Positions 51,772 through 60,241 of a stretch of 64,000 nucleotides of DNA are shown piece after piece. This DNA is from Aliterella atlantica CENA595 (GTDB lineage: Bacteria; Cyanobacteriota; Cyanobacteriia; Cyanobacteriales; Chroococcidiopsidaceae). The stretch covers positions 1 to 64,000 of the forward strand of contig NZ_JYON01000025.1 in the NCBI RefSeq assembly GCF_000952155.1. The letters are read 5' to 3'. How positions within the stretch are numbered: the stretch's first letter is position 1; each line of letters starts with the position of its first letter. Both the position numbers and the translations under genes were made by a program. Below the pieces are notes generated by a model that saw nothing but the letters and a program-made list of their open reading frames with translations, had not been told where the DNA came from and made no database searches.

Positions 51772-51978
51772 ATGAGTGAAAAAAGAATAGAAGTTAAAGA
51801 TTATTTTTTGCCTTGTCCGTTTTGCGGTGACTCAGACTTGGAAATTATTGAATCACTGTTTGAAGATACTGAGTTGGATTACGGACTGACAGTTTATTGT
51901 AGTTGTGGCGCACAAGGTCCTGCTGCAAAAACAGAGGATGAAGCACTATTAAAATGGAACAGTCGATTTAAAGGCTAA
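51772..51978 (+). CDS. Lar-like restriction alleviation protein
   Basis: 68 aa from ATG 51772. LPCPFCGDSDLEI and TVYCSCGAQGPAAKTEDEAL followed by WNSRF match the Lar/RAC-prophage type: two Cys pairs and the closing W-N-R. Lar promotes methylation to reduce type I restriction. A fitting partner for ArdA on this replicon. A longer start (51739) is less likely. Confidence 0.8.
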   Translation: MSEKRIEVKDYFLPCPFCGDSDLEIIESLFEDTELDYGLTVYCSCGAQGPAAKTEDEALLKWNSRFKG

Positions 51979-52021
51979 AAAGTAAGCGCTGCTATAATTA
52001 TTTTTCAATCCCCTCTTTAAG

Positions 52022-52201
52022 ATGATAACTGAATTACAGTTTGTTGCTCTGACTGATGCTGTGCGATCGCTTGCTCAACTGAGATACTGTTTGTATAACA
52101 TATATGTAGAAGGAGAATATCTATATCTAGAAGCGAAAAGCTGCGACAACGAGCAGCAAAAATGTATATTTATCTTTGATGGGGAAGGAAACTTACTATG
52201 A
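52022..52201 (+). CDS. Small protein, first of an ATGA-coupled pair
   Basis: 59 aa, ATG 52022 to TGA 52199-52201; an alpha/beta pattern ending IFIFDGEGNLL. It overlaps the next gene by 4 bp (ATGA). No toxin or antitoxin family is recognised, but the paired layout and size resemble such modules. GATGATAACT-type leader with no clear SD. Confidence 0.6.
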   Translation: MITELQFVALTDAVRSLAQLRYCLYNIYVEGEYLYLEAKSCDNEQQKCIFIFDGEGNLL

Positions 52202-52401
52202 GTAGTGTTACAGAAATCGAGTTTGAGCAGATTCGAGATTGGGTCAGAGGTGAGAGTGCCAAAGGCAGACCTATGAAAGAGATTGTTGCAGAACTAGCAA
52301 GTTCGCGTAATGATGTTACAGTTCTTTCTGTAAAAGATAGCCAAGAAAGTAGACATCAAAAAATTGTTGATGCACTTGAAAAACTATCTCCTAAGAGTTA
52401 G
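52198..52401 (+). CDS. Small protein, second of the pair
   Basis: 67 aa with an acidic helical start (EFEQIRDWVRGESAKGRPMK) and a basic middle. GGGGAAGGAAAC before the ATG acts as an RBS inside the first gene. No family recognised. Possible antitoxin-like or regulatory partner of the 59-aa protein. Confidence 0.6.
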   Translation: MSSVTEIEFEQIRDWVRGESAKGRPMKEIVAELASSRNDVTVLSVKDSQESRHQKIVDALEKLSPKS

Positions 52402-52611
52402 TGTTTTTTAACATAGTTGATGTCTTTCCGAAGCTACAACTTCTTTGCTATGGAGGCGATCGCGCCTGTAGCGTTAGAGATTCATAGTGGGATCAAAAGA
52501 GGGGATTTGTAAGCTTAGGCTTGAAGCGTATAGTGCGACCGCCTCCTGACACTATATTCAACAACTTCTGCCCTCTCCCATGCCATGCCTTATAAATTGT
52601 GATTAGAGCGA
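52402..52611. other. Spacer with degenerate copy of earlier sequence
   Basis: Bases 52412-52466 are about 70% like the 3' end of the CoiA-like gene (51537-51590), and 52464-52590 resemble 50452-50570. Decayed duplicates; no open frame. Confidence 0.4.
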
Positions 52612-52725
52612 TTAGCCCATAAATTCACTTTCCACTTCTGGCTTAACATCCTTAATCCGATATTCCTGCTCGATTACCTGCAAAATCTTATCCTCTAGCG
52701 GCGTGAGATAAGTAGATTTTCTCAT
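52612..52725 (-). CDS. Possible 37-aa protein after the diadenylate cyclase gene
   Basis: ATG 52725 to TAA 52612, MRKSTYLTPLEDKILQVIE then an acidic end. It starts 16 bp after the cyclase stop on the same strand. Helical and charged. Could be a short accessory or the tail of a lost gene. Confidence 0.4.
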   Translation of the reverse strand: MRKSTYLTPLEDKILQVIEQEYRIKDVKPEVESEFMG

Positions 52726-52741
52726 CTGAATTAAATTTGAT

Positions 52742-53257
52742 CTAAGGTTTGGGTAATCGATCTATTAATAACTCGCGCAATATCTTACCAGTCAAAGGTC
52801 GATTCAAAATTCCCCTTTCGGCTAATGCAATAGAACCTGTTTCTCCAGATACAGCAATACATAAGCAATTCTCAGTTTGCTCTGTAATTCCCAGAGCGGC
52901 TCGGTGACGTGCGCCCAACCGCCGTGAAGCTGTTTTGTGACTATAAGGCAAGATTGCATTAGCGATGACAACACGCTCACCCCGAATCAAAACAGCCCCG
53001 TCACCCAAAGAGCTTTTTGGTTGAAAGATGGTTTGTATTAGCTCACAAGAAACTAAAGCATCAAGCTTTACACCAGGAAATGGAAAATTCTGTTCGTCGA
53101 GCGGTGCATTCGTTTCTATAACTAACAATGCGCCAAGGCGTGTCTGTGATAGTTCGCGAACGGCATTTACAATCTCAGTAATGATAGTAAGTTGAGGAAC
53201 TGTTGGCTGAGGCGGATGGAATAGGCGAATTACTGCCGTTCTAATTGGGTTAGCCAT
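52742..53257 (-). CDS. Free-standing diadenylate cyclase (DAC) domain protein
   Basis: 171 aa, no TM segment. The DAC signatures are present: GALLVIE, ELIQTIFQPKSS, GDGAVLIRG (DGA motif) and RLGARHRAALGITE (RHR motif), then VSGETGSIALAERG. DAC domains join two ATP to form c-di-AMP. The usual CdaA has three TM helices, and DisA a helicase-type tail, so a bare DAC on a plasmid is uncommon. LGDGA replaces LHDGA. The RecB-type gene upstream is broken. Confidence 0.85.
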   Translation of the reverse strand: MANPIRTAVIRLFHPPQPTVPQLTIITEIVNAVRELSQTRLGALLVIETNAPLDEQNFPFPGVKLDALVSCELIQTIFQPKSSLGDGAVLIRGERVVIANAILPYSHKTASRRLGARHRAALGITEQTENCLCIAVSGETGSIALAERGILNRPLTGKILRELLIDRLPKP

Positions 53258-53285
53258 AATTTATCGGTAGTCCTAGACAAGTAAG

Positions 53286-53639
53286 CTAGTTGATGTCTTT
53301 GCGAAAGATGCGATGGTCGCAAAGCGTTTGCGGAGCATGGACGCAAACGCTGAACTGATGATAATAGTTAGCTAAAATTTCTTGCCCTTCTTCAGCTTGA
53401 CTCGGACTCAATTTATTAGAGAACTGTTGCCAACAAGAATTAAACCATGTGTTAGGTGGTATAGGTTCGAGGTAGTCCCAGTCGCGGTAGGCTTTAGCAA
53501 GCGTTTGATGTAGGGCTGTACCCAATGCAGCATTACCAAAGAATCCAGGAGTTTTCAAACCCAACTCGTAACGAAAATAGTAGGATTGCGGACAACGATA
53601 ATAGGTTTGCAGCTTTGTAGCGGAAATTTGGTAAGCCAT
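53286..53639 (-). pseudogene. Truncated RecB/AddB-type PD-(D/E)XK nuclease
   Basis: The first 97 codons read as the family's start (ISATKLQTYYRCPQSYYFRY, ALGTALHQTLAKAYRDW), but the part with the catalytic Asp-Glu-x-Lys is missing. The frame ends in a palindromic repeat at 53297-53351, which encodes a nonsense tail. The enzyme is probably inactive. Confidence 0.75.
53297..53351. repeat. Two tandem hairpins that truncate the nuclease
   Basis: CTTTGCGA (53297-53304)/TCGCAAAG (53317-53324) and AGCGTTTGC (53323-53331)/GCAAACGCT (53343-53351), 8- and 9-bp perfect arms. Dispersed-repeat-like. The last codons of the broken gene lie inside. Confidence 0.7.
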
Positions 53640-53774
53640 TAGGGAGAAGATGCGATCGCAGTGCTTGGGGTTAATATTAGCGCGATCGCGTCCTAGAATC
53701 GGTAGCAGGAAAGATACTAAATATGAGCTAGCAATAGTTTTGGAAGCTGCTGTGGAGTAAGAAGCGCGAATTGT

Positions 53775-54929
53775 ATGTGGCTGCGTTATGGCATTGACAT
53801 AGAAAATAAGCTGGTTGAGGTTGAAGACGTTGCCAGTGGCAAAACTAATTTAAGATGCCCATATTGCGGCGGCGAGTTAGTAGCAAAGAAGGGAAAAGTC
53901 AAACAGCACCATTTCTCCCATAGCGGCGAAACTTGCAATATAGTTGTGAAAAGAGAGCAACGCGAAGTACCGCATCTACCGTTGTACGATGCCTTTAATA
54001 TCTATCTGACGGGCAAGCAGCTAGAGCAGCTAAAAAAACTGTGGCACAGGTGCAAATCTGATAATGGCGGGATCGATCGCTTAGAAGTGATACCTGCATT
54101 TACTCAGGAGAATTTATTAGAGTTACGTCAAACTATTAATTTAGGGACTGGACGTAAAACATACCACTTCACAGCTTTAGGCTTAATTCCTGTTGGCGCA
54201 TTGCCGCTAACTTCATTCAACCCTCTGCATGAATCGCTGATTGAGCAGAAATTAACCCAACTGGAAGCTGCTATTTTCACCAATTCTGGCTCGGTGCTGC
54301 CACAAAAGGAGCTACGGGTCCGCCTCACTGACTTGCGGATATATTGCGCTCAAATGAGGAAGATTCTGCTTGCTAGTTTGTATTACTTGAAAGTACAGGC
54401 GGATGGAAAAATTCTGTACAAAATTGGTATAACAACTCGAACGATGTCTAAACGCATCGCTGAAATAAATAGGGACCTGCGATCGCATTACCAGACCGTA
54501 GAAGTTGAGGTACTTAATATTTGGGCGCATCGAGGGAATGTGGAAAAGTATTTTAAGTATAGATACTGCGACTTTAATCATCCAATTGGCACGTTAACTG
54601 AGTATTTTAAGTTTGCCGAGCCTCAAGCAGTAGAACGCGATCTGCACCAAATGGAAGCTAAGGTGTTGTCGCCAGTGGAGCAGGATATCTTAGAAGGAAA
54701 ACAGGATCTATCCCTAGCAGCACTTTTAGCTGATAGCCAGGTTGCAGCGGGTGATATACGGGTCAGCGATCGCATGGAGGCAGAGTTGAAACAAGCTTTC
54801 CTTTCTAAGCCTTCATCGCAACAGGTAATTACAGCATTACACCAAGGTTGTTCTTTGCGCGATTCTGCTGCAATGGCATCGGTGTCTGTTGAGGTGGCGC
54901 GTAAAGTTTTAGCAGTGATACAGGCATAA
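53775..54929 (+). CDS. CoiA-like zinc domain plus GIY-YIG-type domain protein
   Basis: 384 aa. Zinc module CPYCGGELVAKKGKVKQHHFSHSG (about 29-52), as in the CoiA-like family. At 202-290 the GIY-YIG/T5orf172-type core: YYLKVQADGKILYKIGITTR, with RIAEINRDLR and ALRV-like strands, then an acidic site near EKYFKYRYCDF. The end (330-384) is a helix-turn-helix-like segment. A DNA-binding nuclease. A decayed copy of its last 20 codons is at 56899-56961. Confidence 0.8.
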   Translation: MWLRYGIDIENKLVEVEDVASGKTNLRCPYCGGELVAKKGKVKQHHFSHSGETCNIVVKREQREVPHLPLYDAFNIYLTGKQLEQLKKLWHRCKSDNGGIDRLEVIPAFTQENLLELRQTINLGTGRKTYHFTALGLIPVGALPLTSFNPLHESLIEQKLTQLEAAIFTNSGSVLPQKELRVRLTDLRIYCAQMRKILLASLYYLKVQADGKILYKIGITTRTMSKRIAEINRDLRSHYQTVEVEVLNIWAHRGNVEKYFKYRYCDFNHPIGTLTEYFKFAEPQAVERDLHQMEAKVLSPVEQDILEGKQDLSLAALLADSQVAAGDIRVSDRMEAELKQAFLSKPSSQQVITALHQGCSLRDSAAMASVSVEVARKVLAVIQA

Positions 54930-55007
54930 AAGTATTTAAACGTTTGGCTAATATTCTGTACACAATATGCACAACATTTACAATTACTTTTTAGCAGTTC
55001 TAAAAAA

Positions 55008-55508
55008 CTAACAGGAAGGTCTTAGTTTCTGCCAATCATCACTCGGACATAATTCTCCAATCCTACGTTGATTAGTCACAAACAATGCCCAACCACTTTT
55101 AAGATAAGTTATGTCTTTAGTCTCTATCTCACTTACTGCACTTATGATTTCAGTACGGTTCGCACTTAGAGTTGGAATTTCAAACTGACCTATTCCATCG
55201 AGCCACTCAAAGCTATATTGTCTTTCATAATCTGGTTGCGAACCAAAACTATAGCTTCTCACAGCAAATTCAAGTTCTTGTCCATTACGAATTCTGGAAA
55301 AAGTTACAAACCCGCCACCTGCACCTCCCCCATAAGTCCCACGACAGGGAAATTTTATATTTGCTATTGAGGATTTTATTGTACAAGTTCCTTCAGTTAC
55401 AACTGATGGACGCGCTTCTACAACCTGGCTAATAGATAAGATAGCGAGTACAGCAACAGGCGTTGATAGGTTTTTAACACTCGTTTTGAGAAGGTTCAGT
55501 ATATTCAT
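55008..55508 (-). CDS. Small exported protein, unknown
   Basis: 166 aa with a signal peptide (about 12-32, VEARP cleavage region). Mature part: CTIKSSIANIKFPCRGTYGG with Gly-rich strand, and two C-terminal cysteines (LCPSDDW, PSC). Same style as the 9.5-19 kb group. No family recognised. Confidence 0.75.
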   Translation of the reverse strand: MNILNLLKTSVKNLSTPVAVLAILSISQVVEARPSVVTEGTCTIKSSIANIKFPCRGTYGGGAGGGFVTFSRIRNGQELEFAVRSYSFGSQPDYERQYSFEWLDGIGQFEIPTLSANRTEIISAVSEIETKDITYLKSGWALFVTNQRRIGELCPSDDWQKLRPSC

Positions 55509-55772
55509 AGATCAGTAAAGGATTGTAAGATGCCTTATGGGTTTTCTAGAGTATTGCTAAGAGAGAAAAAAAAGTCTCAATATTTACACCAGAGAATATA
55601 TAGGAAGTTACACGGCTTCAACGAATGTTGGCTGTTAAAAATTCTAAATCTACTCACTTATAAAGAGATTTGATTGTCTGCAATGTGAAATAACAAAAAA
55701 GCTACCTAGTTTTTAGTTGCAATTCATACGAATTGATAAAAACACAGACCAAGCGAGTATATATTTAATTTG

Positions 55773-56234
55773 TTATCTCCAGCCACTTAAATACTTAGTT
55801 GTATTGTATTTATATATTCTACGTCCATTATTAAAGACGCTTAGAGTAATAGTATTTTTGTCTACATTGTTGCTGACATACATTTGATAAGTGTAGCTAC
55901 CGTTTTCAGCTTTGAAAAAGTTGGGTACGCCAGGTCCCCAAGAATTGTCAGCTACAGCTAGTGGAAGAATAAGTTTACCTCCAGTGTTTTTATTTTGACC
56001 AACGTAGTGAGTAGGTACAGGCTCATAAGAATTGATATTGTCAGAGTCATTTTCATCAATACAGATTGCAGTGACAAAATCAGGAGTAGATATTGCTATT
56101 TGAGTAAGCCAACCTTGTTGCTGGCAAAGAATTGATTGTCCTTGAGGATTAATTTCAGCATTTACAGGAATTGATGTAAGTGCCAAACTACCAGTACACA
56201 ATGAAGCTAAAATGGGTAAAGTTATTTCTTTCAT
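55773..56234 (-). CDS. Small exported protein, unknown
   Basis: 153 aa. Signal peptide (2-24, NAEIN cleavage region). Beta-rich mature part with two cysteines (LCQQQ and AICID) and an ending TKYLSGWR. Unknown family. Lies between two other exported-protein genes on the same strand. Confidence 0.75.
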   Translation of the reverse strand: MKEITLPILASLCTGSLALTSIPVNAEINPQGQSILCQQQGWLTQIAISTPDFVTAICIDENDSDNINSYEPVPTHYVGQNKNTGGKLILPLAVADNSWGPGVPNFFKAENGSYTYQMYVSNNVDKNTITLSVFNNGRRIYKYNTTKYLSGWR

Positions 56235-56338
56235 TTTGTGTAATGAAGATTTTGTTTAATTGTTTACAATAGATGTGTCTTATTCAGACTTATTTCAATA
56301 TTCAGCTAAATCTACAAGCTTTAAACCATTTGAGTTTA

Positions 56339-56698
56339 TTAGTAAGCACAAAACTCGATTGAACTATACGGTGTACTTGATTCCACATAAATTCGATAAT
56401 TACCTGAAGCATTAGTTTGGTAATTGATTTGATTTCTACTTACTTTATCTCCAGCTAATCTACCTTTAGGACCAACAACATATACATCATACTGAGTACC
56501 ATCGCCAATGTTACGGCTAGTAAATGTTTGGTTCGCGCCTAGACGAAGTACAAATTCTCTACCATTTGAAAAGTTACCTGAATAGCTGCCACAATAGCTA
56601 CCACGAGCGAATTTTATTCGAGTAGCTGCTTCAGATGCAGTAGAAAACGAGGCTAGAGATATTAAAGATAAAGACAAAACGGCAATCGTTTTACGCAT
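56339..56698 (-). CDS. Small exported protein, unknown
   Basis: 119 aa. Signal peptide (2-24, SEAATR cleavage site). The mature part GSYCGSYSGNFSNGREFVLR, with a C-terminal SSIEFCAY, is beta-rich with two cysteines that can pair. Typical of periplasmic or secreted domains; no family recognised. Confidence 0.75.
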   Translation of the reverse strand: MRKTIAVLSLSLISLASFSTASEAATRIKFARGSYCGSYSGNFSNGREFVLRLGANQTFTSRNIGDGTQYDVYVVGPKGRLAGDKVSRNQINYQTNASGNYRIYVESSTPYSSIEFCAY

Positions 56699-57108
56699 AG
56701 AAAACTTTAAATTTTAGTTGATATTGTTTTGTTCAAGACCTATCAGCTTATGATTATTTTATTAAAGCTAATTATTTAAACTAAGGGTGAAAACACAGTG
56801 AAATGAAAAGCTGTAGCATTTTTGCTAGAGAAATTACTGATGACAAAGAATGTGAAAAATATTTTCAAGACGTTATTTGCATAAACAGTGGTAGAACTGC
56901 GACCTTCGCATCGGTGTCAGTTGAGGTGGCACGTCAGGTAATAGCTGTGATGCAGACATAGTAGATAGTTATGCACTTATTAGAGCGATCGCAGGGATGC
57001 TACTGGCATGAGTCCTAGTTAAGAAACAATTAGAAAGCAAGTGGGTTGTGTGATTCTGCTTTAGAGTAGGCGCGGGACAATTTTCAGCCAATCAAGCAGG
57101 GGGAAAAT
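56699..57108. other. Gap with a decayed gene tail
   Basis: Mostly AT-rich. Bases 56899-56961 match the last 20 codons of the 53775-54929 gene. Nothing else. Confidence 0.5.
56899..56961 (+). pseudogene. Remnant of the 3' end of the CoiA/GIY-YIG gene
   Basis: Encodes ASVSVEVARQVIAVMQT-stop, against ASVSVEVARKVLAVIQA-stop at the end of 54929. DNA is about 80% alike. The three exported-protein genes (55008-56698) lie between the two copies, so they may have been inserted into a duplicate. Confidence 0.7.
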
Positions 57109-58134
57109 ATGAAGCGTCTTGTAGTTTGTTGCGATGGAACTTGGCAAAAGCTAAGTAGTTCCTATCCAACTAACGTAGTCAAAATAGCTCAAGCAGTCAA
57201 ACCAGTCTGTAATGATGGAACGCCTCAAATCGCGTTCTATGATGAGGGACTTGGAGCCGGAGACGAGCTAGATAAGCTTGTTGGTGGAGCCTTCGGGTGG
57301 GGAATCGACCAAAATATTCAAGATGCCTATCGTTTTCTTTGCCTTAACTATAATGAGGGTGATGAAATTTACCTATTTGGCTTCAGTCGCGGCGCGTACA
57401 CTGTACGCAGCTTGGCTGGGATGATCTATTGCTCAGGTTTGCTATCACGCCCCAATATTCGTTCTGCACCCGAAGCTTATAGAATTTACCGCGATCGCGA
57501 TATTAAACCGAGTCACCCAGAGGCACAAGGGTTTCGTGCTGCCTGCGGAGAGCGCGTACCGATTACACTACTCGGCTGTTGGGACACTGTTGGTTCGCTG
57601 GGCGTACCAGACCAAATACCTTTGTTGCCTGTAGATGATTGGTTCAATGCCAAGTACAAGTTTCACGATACTACTTTGAGTTCAATCGTACAAAAGGCAC
57701 TACACGCTGTAGCAATAGATGAGCTAAGAAAGGTATTTGACGTAACACCTATGCAGAAAAGTCCTAAGTTTGATGCTCAAGTTGTACGTCAAGTTTGGTT
57801 TCCAGGCGAACATGGTTGCGTTGGCGGCGGGACGAAGGAACAACGAGGTCTATCAGATGCGGCTTTGCAGTGGATGATGAATGAAATTGGCAACTTGGGT
57901 CTGGGGCTTGAGTTTGAGCCAAATAATGTTGAAGATGGCATCCAGACCGACCCTACCATCAATTTTGACAATCAACCAGGATTTATCTACCAAGTAACGG
58001 GGACAGAGCCGCGTGAAATCACAGGTAGTTTTGGCGATCTCCATGAGAGTGTGAAAACACGTTGGCAAGCGCGAGTTGATTACCGTCCAGAAAATCTGTG
58101 GAATTTTCGAGATGAACTATCAGCTAATAGCTAA
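57109..58134 (+). CDS. DUF2235 alpha/beta hydrolase (Tle1-type)
   Basis: 341 aa. Start RLVVCCDGTWQ and FGFSRGAYTVRSLAG (nucleophile Ser in GxSxG, about 95-99), with later Asp and His (HGCVGGG region) complete the triad. DUF2235 covers uncharacterised esterases and T6SS phospholipase effectors. No signal peptide; the cytoplasmic substrate is unknown. Stand-alone gene with GGGGGAAAAT before the ATG. Confidence 0.9.
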   Translation: MKRLVVCCDGTWQKLSSSYPTNVVKIAQAVKPVCNDGTPQIAFYDEGLGAGDELDKLVGGAFGWGIDQNIQDAYRFLCLNYNEGDEIYLFGFSRGAYTVRSLAGMIYCSGLLSRPNIRSAPEAYRIYRDRDIKPSHPEAQGFRAACGERVPITLLGCWDTVGSLGVPDQIPLLPVDDWFNAKYKFHDTTLSSIVQKALHAVAIDELRKVFDVTPMQKSPKFDAQVVRQVWFPGEHGCVGGGTKEQRGLSDAALQWMMNEIGNLGLGLEFEPNNVEDGIQTDPTINFDNQPGFIYQVTGTEPREITGSFGDLHESVKTRWQARVDYRPENLWNFRDELSANS

Positions 58135-58206
58135 TTGCAACAAAACAGTACATTAGCTAATTATTTCATTTGATAAAATTAAAGTGTCAATTGAACTACA
58201 AAGATT

Positions 58207-58632
58207 ATGGTCAAAGCTACTAGGCAAGCTAGTTCAAAGCAAGCGATCGCAGTAGATGAACGTCCTGGCGATTCTTCAGGCGATGCGATCGCAAATAAGA
58301 AGTACCAATCTATCAAGGAGATAGCTCAACGGTTCGACCTAGACAAAACTGACGTGAAACATTTGTTTGGCATCTCCGAAAGCACTCAGTTTCGCTATGA
58401 AAAGCAAAACCCGATTCTCAAGGATGCTGTTGTTGATAGATTAGAACGCTTCAACCGCATTACCAAACTGGCTTTAGAGCTATTTGAAGATGAAGTAGAA
58501 ACTAAGCGGTGGCTTTCTACTCCCAAAACAGCGCTATCTGGAGAGACACCATTAATGGCATTAGCTACTGATGCTGGAGCTAAAAAAGTCGAGGCAATGC
58601 TCTACCGCGCTGAATATGGGATGTTCGGGTAG
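58207..58632 (+). CDS. Xre/MbcA-type antitoxin of a RES pair
   Basis: 141 aa. The C-terminal part (VVDRLERFNRITKLALELFE, then AEKKV-like helices and MLYRAEYGMFG) is the DUF2384 toxin-binding domain; upstream lies a helix-turn-helix. The first 40 residues are low complexity. It overlaps the toxin by one base (TAGTG). Should block the RES enzyme and repress the operon. Confidence 0.9.
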   Translation: MVKATRQASSKQAIAVDERPGDSSGDAIANKKYQSIKEIAQRFDLDKTDVKHLFGISESTQFRYEKQNPILKDAVVDRLERFNRITKLALELFEDEVETKRWLSTPKTALSGETPLMALATDAGAKKVEAMLYRAEYGMFG

Positions 58633-59090
58633 TGCAAGTCTGGCGCATCTGCAAGCAGAAACACGTTGATAGTGCTTTTTCTGGAATCGGTGGACTTTAC
58701 GCTCAAGCAAGATGGACACCTCAAGGATTTAAAGTTGTTTATACAGCACAAAGTTTAGCTCTTGCTAGTTTAGAAGTTTTTGTTCATACCGAAAGCGATC
58801 GCATTCCTCTAGTTGCCATTCGCGCCTTCTTGCCAGAGAATATTGCAATGACGGTGGTAGACGTAGGCAACTTACCGGAGAATTGGCAAAGTATGTCAGC
58901 TTATCCAACGTTGCAGAATATCGGCAAGCAATGGCTACAAAAGCAAGAGACACCCATCCTCAAAGTTCCATCTTCTATTATTCCCGTTGAGTTTAATTAT
59001 TTACTTAATCCTGGGCATCCTGACTTGCAGTTTAGTTTGGAGCCACCATTAGAGTTTCAGTTTGATGAGCGGATGTGGAAAGCTAAATAG
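58632..59090 (+). CDS. RES-domain toxin (NAD+ glycohydrolase type)
   Basis: 152 aa from GTG 58632. QVWRICKQKHVDSAFSGIGG, ARWTPQGFKVVYTAQSLALA (the Arg/Tyr/Glu core) and SLEVFVHTES are RES features; the family degrades NAD+ and halts growth. The last part (NPGHPDLQ) is typical. It is one base from its antitoxin. Confidence 0.92.
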   Translation: MQVWRICKQKHVDSAFSGIGGLYAQARWTPQGFKVVYTAQSLALASLEVFVHTESDRIPLVAIRAFLPENIAMTVVDVGNLPENWQSMSAYPTLQNIGKQWLQKQETPILKVPSSIIPVEFNYLLNPGHPDLQFSLEPPLEFQFDERMWKAK

Positions 59091-59343
59091 CAGTCTGATT
59101 GCTCAATGCTTAAATGAATGTGCAGCAACTAAAAACTGATATTTGCAATTTGAAGCAGAAGATAAGAAAAAGCGATCGGGCTTCTGAAATCAGAAATCAC
59201 CTGTAATGTCTTGAGAATATAGGCGCTAGGCGAGCGCTCACCCTGATATTATCTAGGTGATATCTTGGTATATGACAAATTAGAGTTTTCCGAGTTTCCC
59301 GAGTTTTCCCCCTACCTGTATAGACCTAGACAGATACCTAGAC
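59091..59343. promoter_or_regulatory. Upstream region with short direct repeats
   Basis: Three GAGTTT(T)CCC-type repeats (59284-59312) and a CCTAGACAGATACCTAGAC pair (59324-59342) sit before the RHH-like gene. Probable operator or copy-control site. Confidence 0.4.
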
Positions 59344-59913
59344 ATGAGCAATACGGGACGAGATAAGAAGTTAGCATCATTCAACTGCGATGAGGGTTTG
59401 TGGGATAGCTTTAAGAGTCGATGCCAGCAAAAAGGCTCGACGGCGACCGCTACACTTACCCGATTCATGCAACTTTACCTAGATGGTTCCCTGGACGATC
59501 TAGATATAGACCCATTGGATAAGCGCTTTGATGAGCGAGTTAGAGCAAGCGTGGATGAGTATCTGGCAACTCGTCAAGATGCGTTGTCAAGTAAGGTCAC
59601 TGTTTTATCTGAGAAGGTGGCGTTTTTAGAGGGACAGCTAGCTACTTACTCGTCTGGTAGTAAGGCTAAGGCAGCGATCGCGCGTAAGGAGCCTGAATTT
59701 TGGTTTGTGCAGCAGAGGGCGAAACATTTAGGAGTAGAAATTAGCGCCGATCAACGGATGAAGATTGAGATGTGGGCAAATGAGTCTTACAAAGAGCGGT
59801 ACGGGCAAATCCCCCAGAAGCAATTATACAGGGGAACTCAAGCTTCTGTTTACCCAGCAAAGGATGTAGATATATTAGATGCAACTATTATGGGCGTAGT
59901 CAGGGGAGGATAA
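59344..59913 (+). CDS. RHH-like plasmid regulator with coiled coil
   Basis: 189 aa. The first 50 residues (SFNCDEGLWDSFKSRCQQKG, TATLTRFMQLYLDG) resemble a ribbon-helix-helix domain; 70-105 are coiled-coil (SSKVTVLSEKVAFLEG), and the last part is a helical domain. Direct repeats lie before its ATG. Perhaps a plasmid control or partition-associated DNA-binding protein. Confidence 0.75.
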   Translation: MSNTGRDKKLASFNCDEGLWDSFKSRCQQKGSTATATLTRFMQLYLDGSLDDLDIDPLDKRFDERVRASVDEYLATRQDALSSKVTVLSEKVAFLEGQLATYSSGSKAKAAIARKEPEFWFVQQRAKHLGVEISADQRMKIEMWANESYKERYGQIPQKQLYRGTQASVYPAKDVDILDATIMGVVRGG

Positions 59914-60241
59914 GATCGTTGTTAGCTGAACTTGAATCATCTTTCCAGTTGCAAAGTGGGCAGCTACCGTCACAGCATTGTGTCCTGCCTGTCATAGTGC
60001 TGTAATACTCAAGTGTTTAACTATAGATACGAGCTTTGGCAGAATCCTTGCTCCTCACTCCTAATACAACGCCTTGCCCTCCTCAATGCTATGCCGCGTA
60101 GGAGGGTGTTTTGTTATCAGTTGTTGTCTGTGCTAACTATGGCACTCTTAATATAATCAGTGAAACTTGAGAAGCTGGCGCGAGTACGAGGTGATCGCAC
60201 CCAATTAGTTAGAAAAGCCTTCGCACTACCTATAAACAAGT
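59914..60241. other. Gap with terminator
   Basis: About 330 bp. It has a terminator-like hairpin (60077-60106). No ORF. Confidence 0.4.
60077..60106 (+). terminator. Terminator-like hairpin
   Basis: CCCTCCT (60077-60083) and AGGAGGG (60100-60106), 16-nt loop, followed by TGTTTTGTT. It may end transcription from the 59344 gene. Confidence 0.5.
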
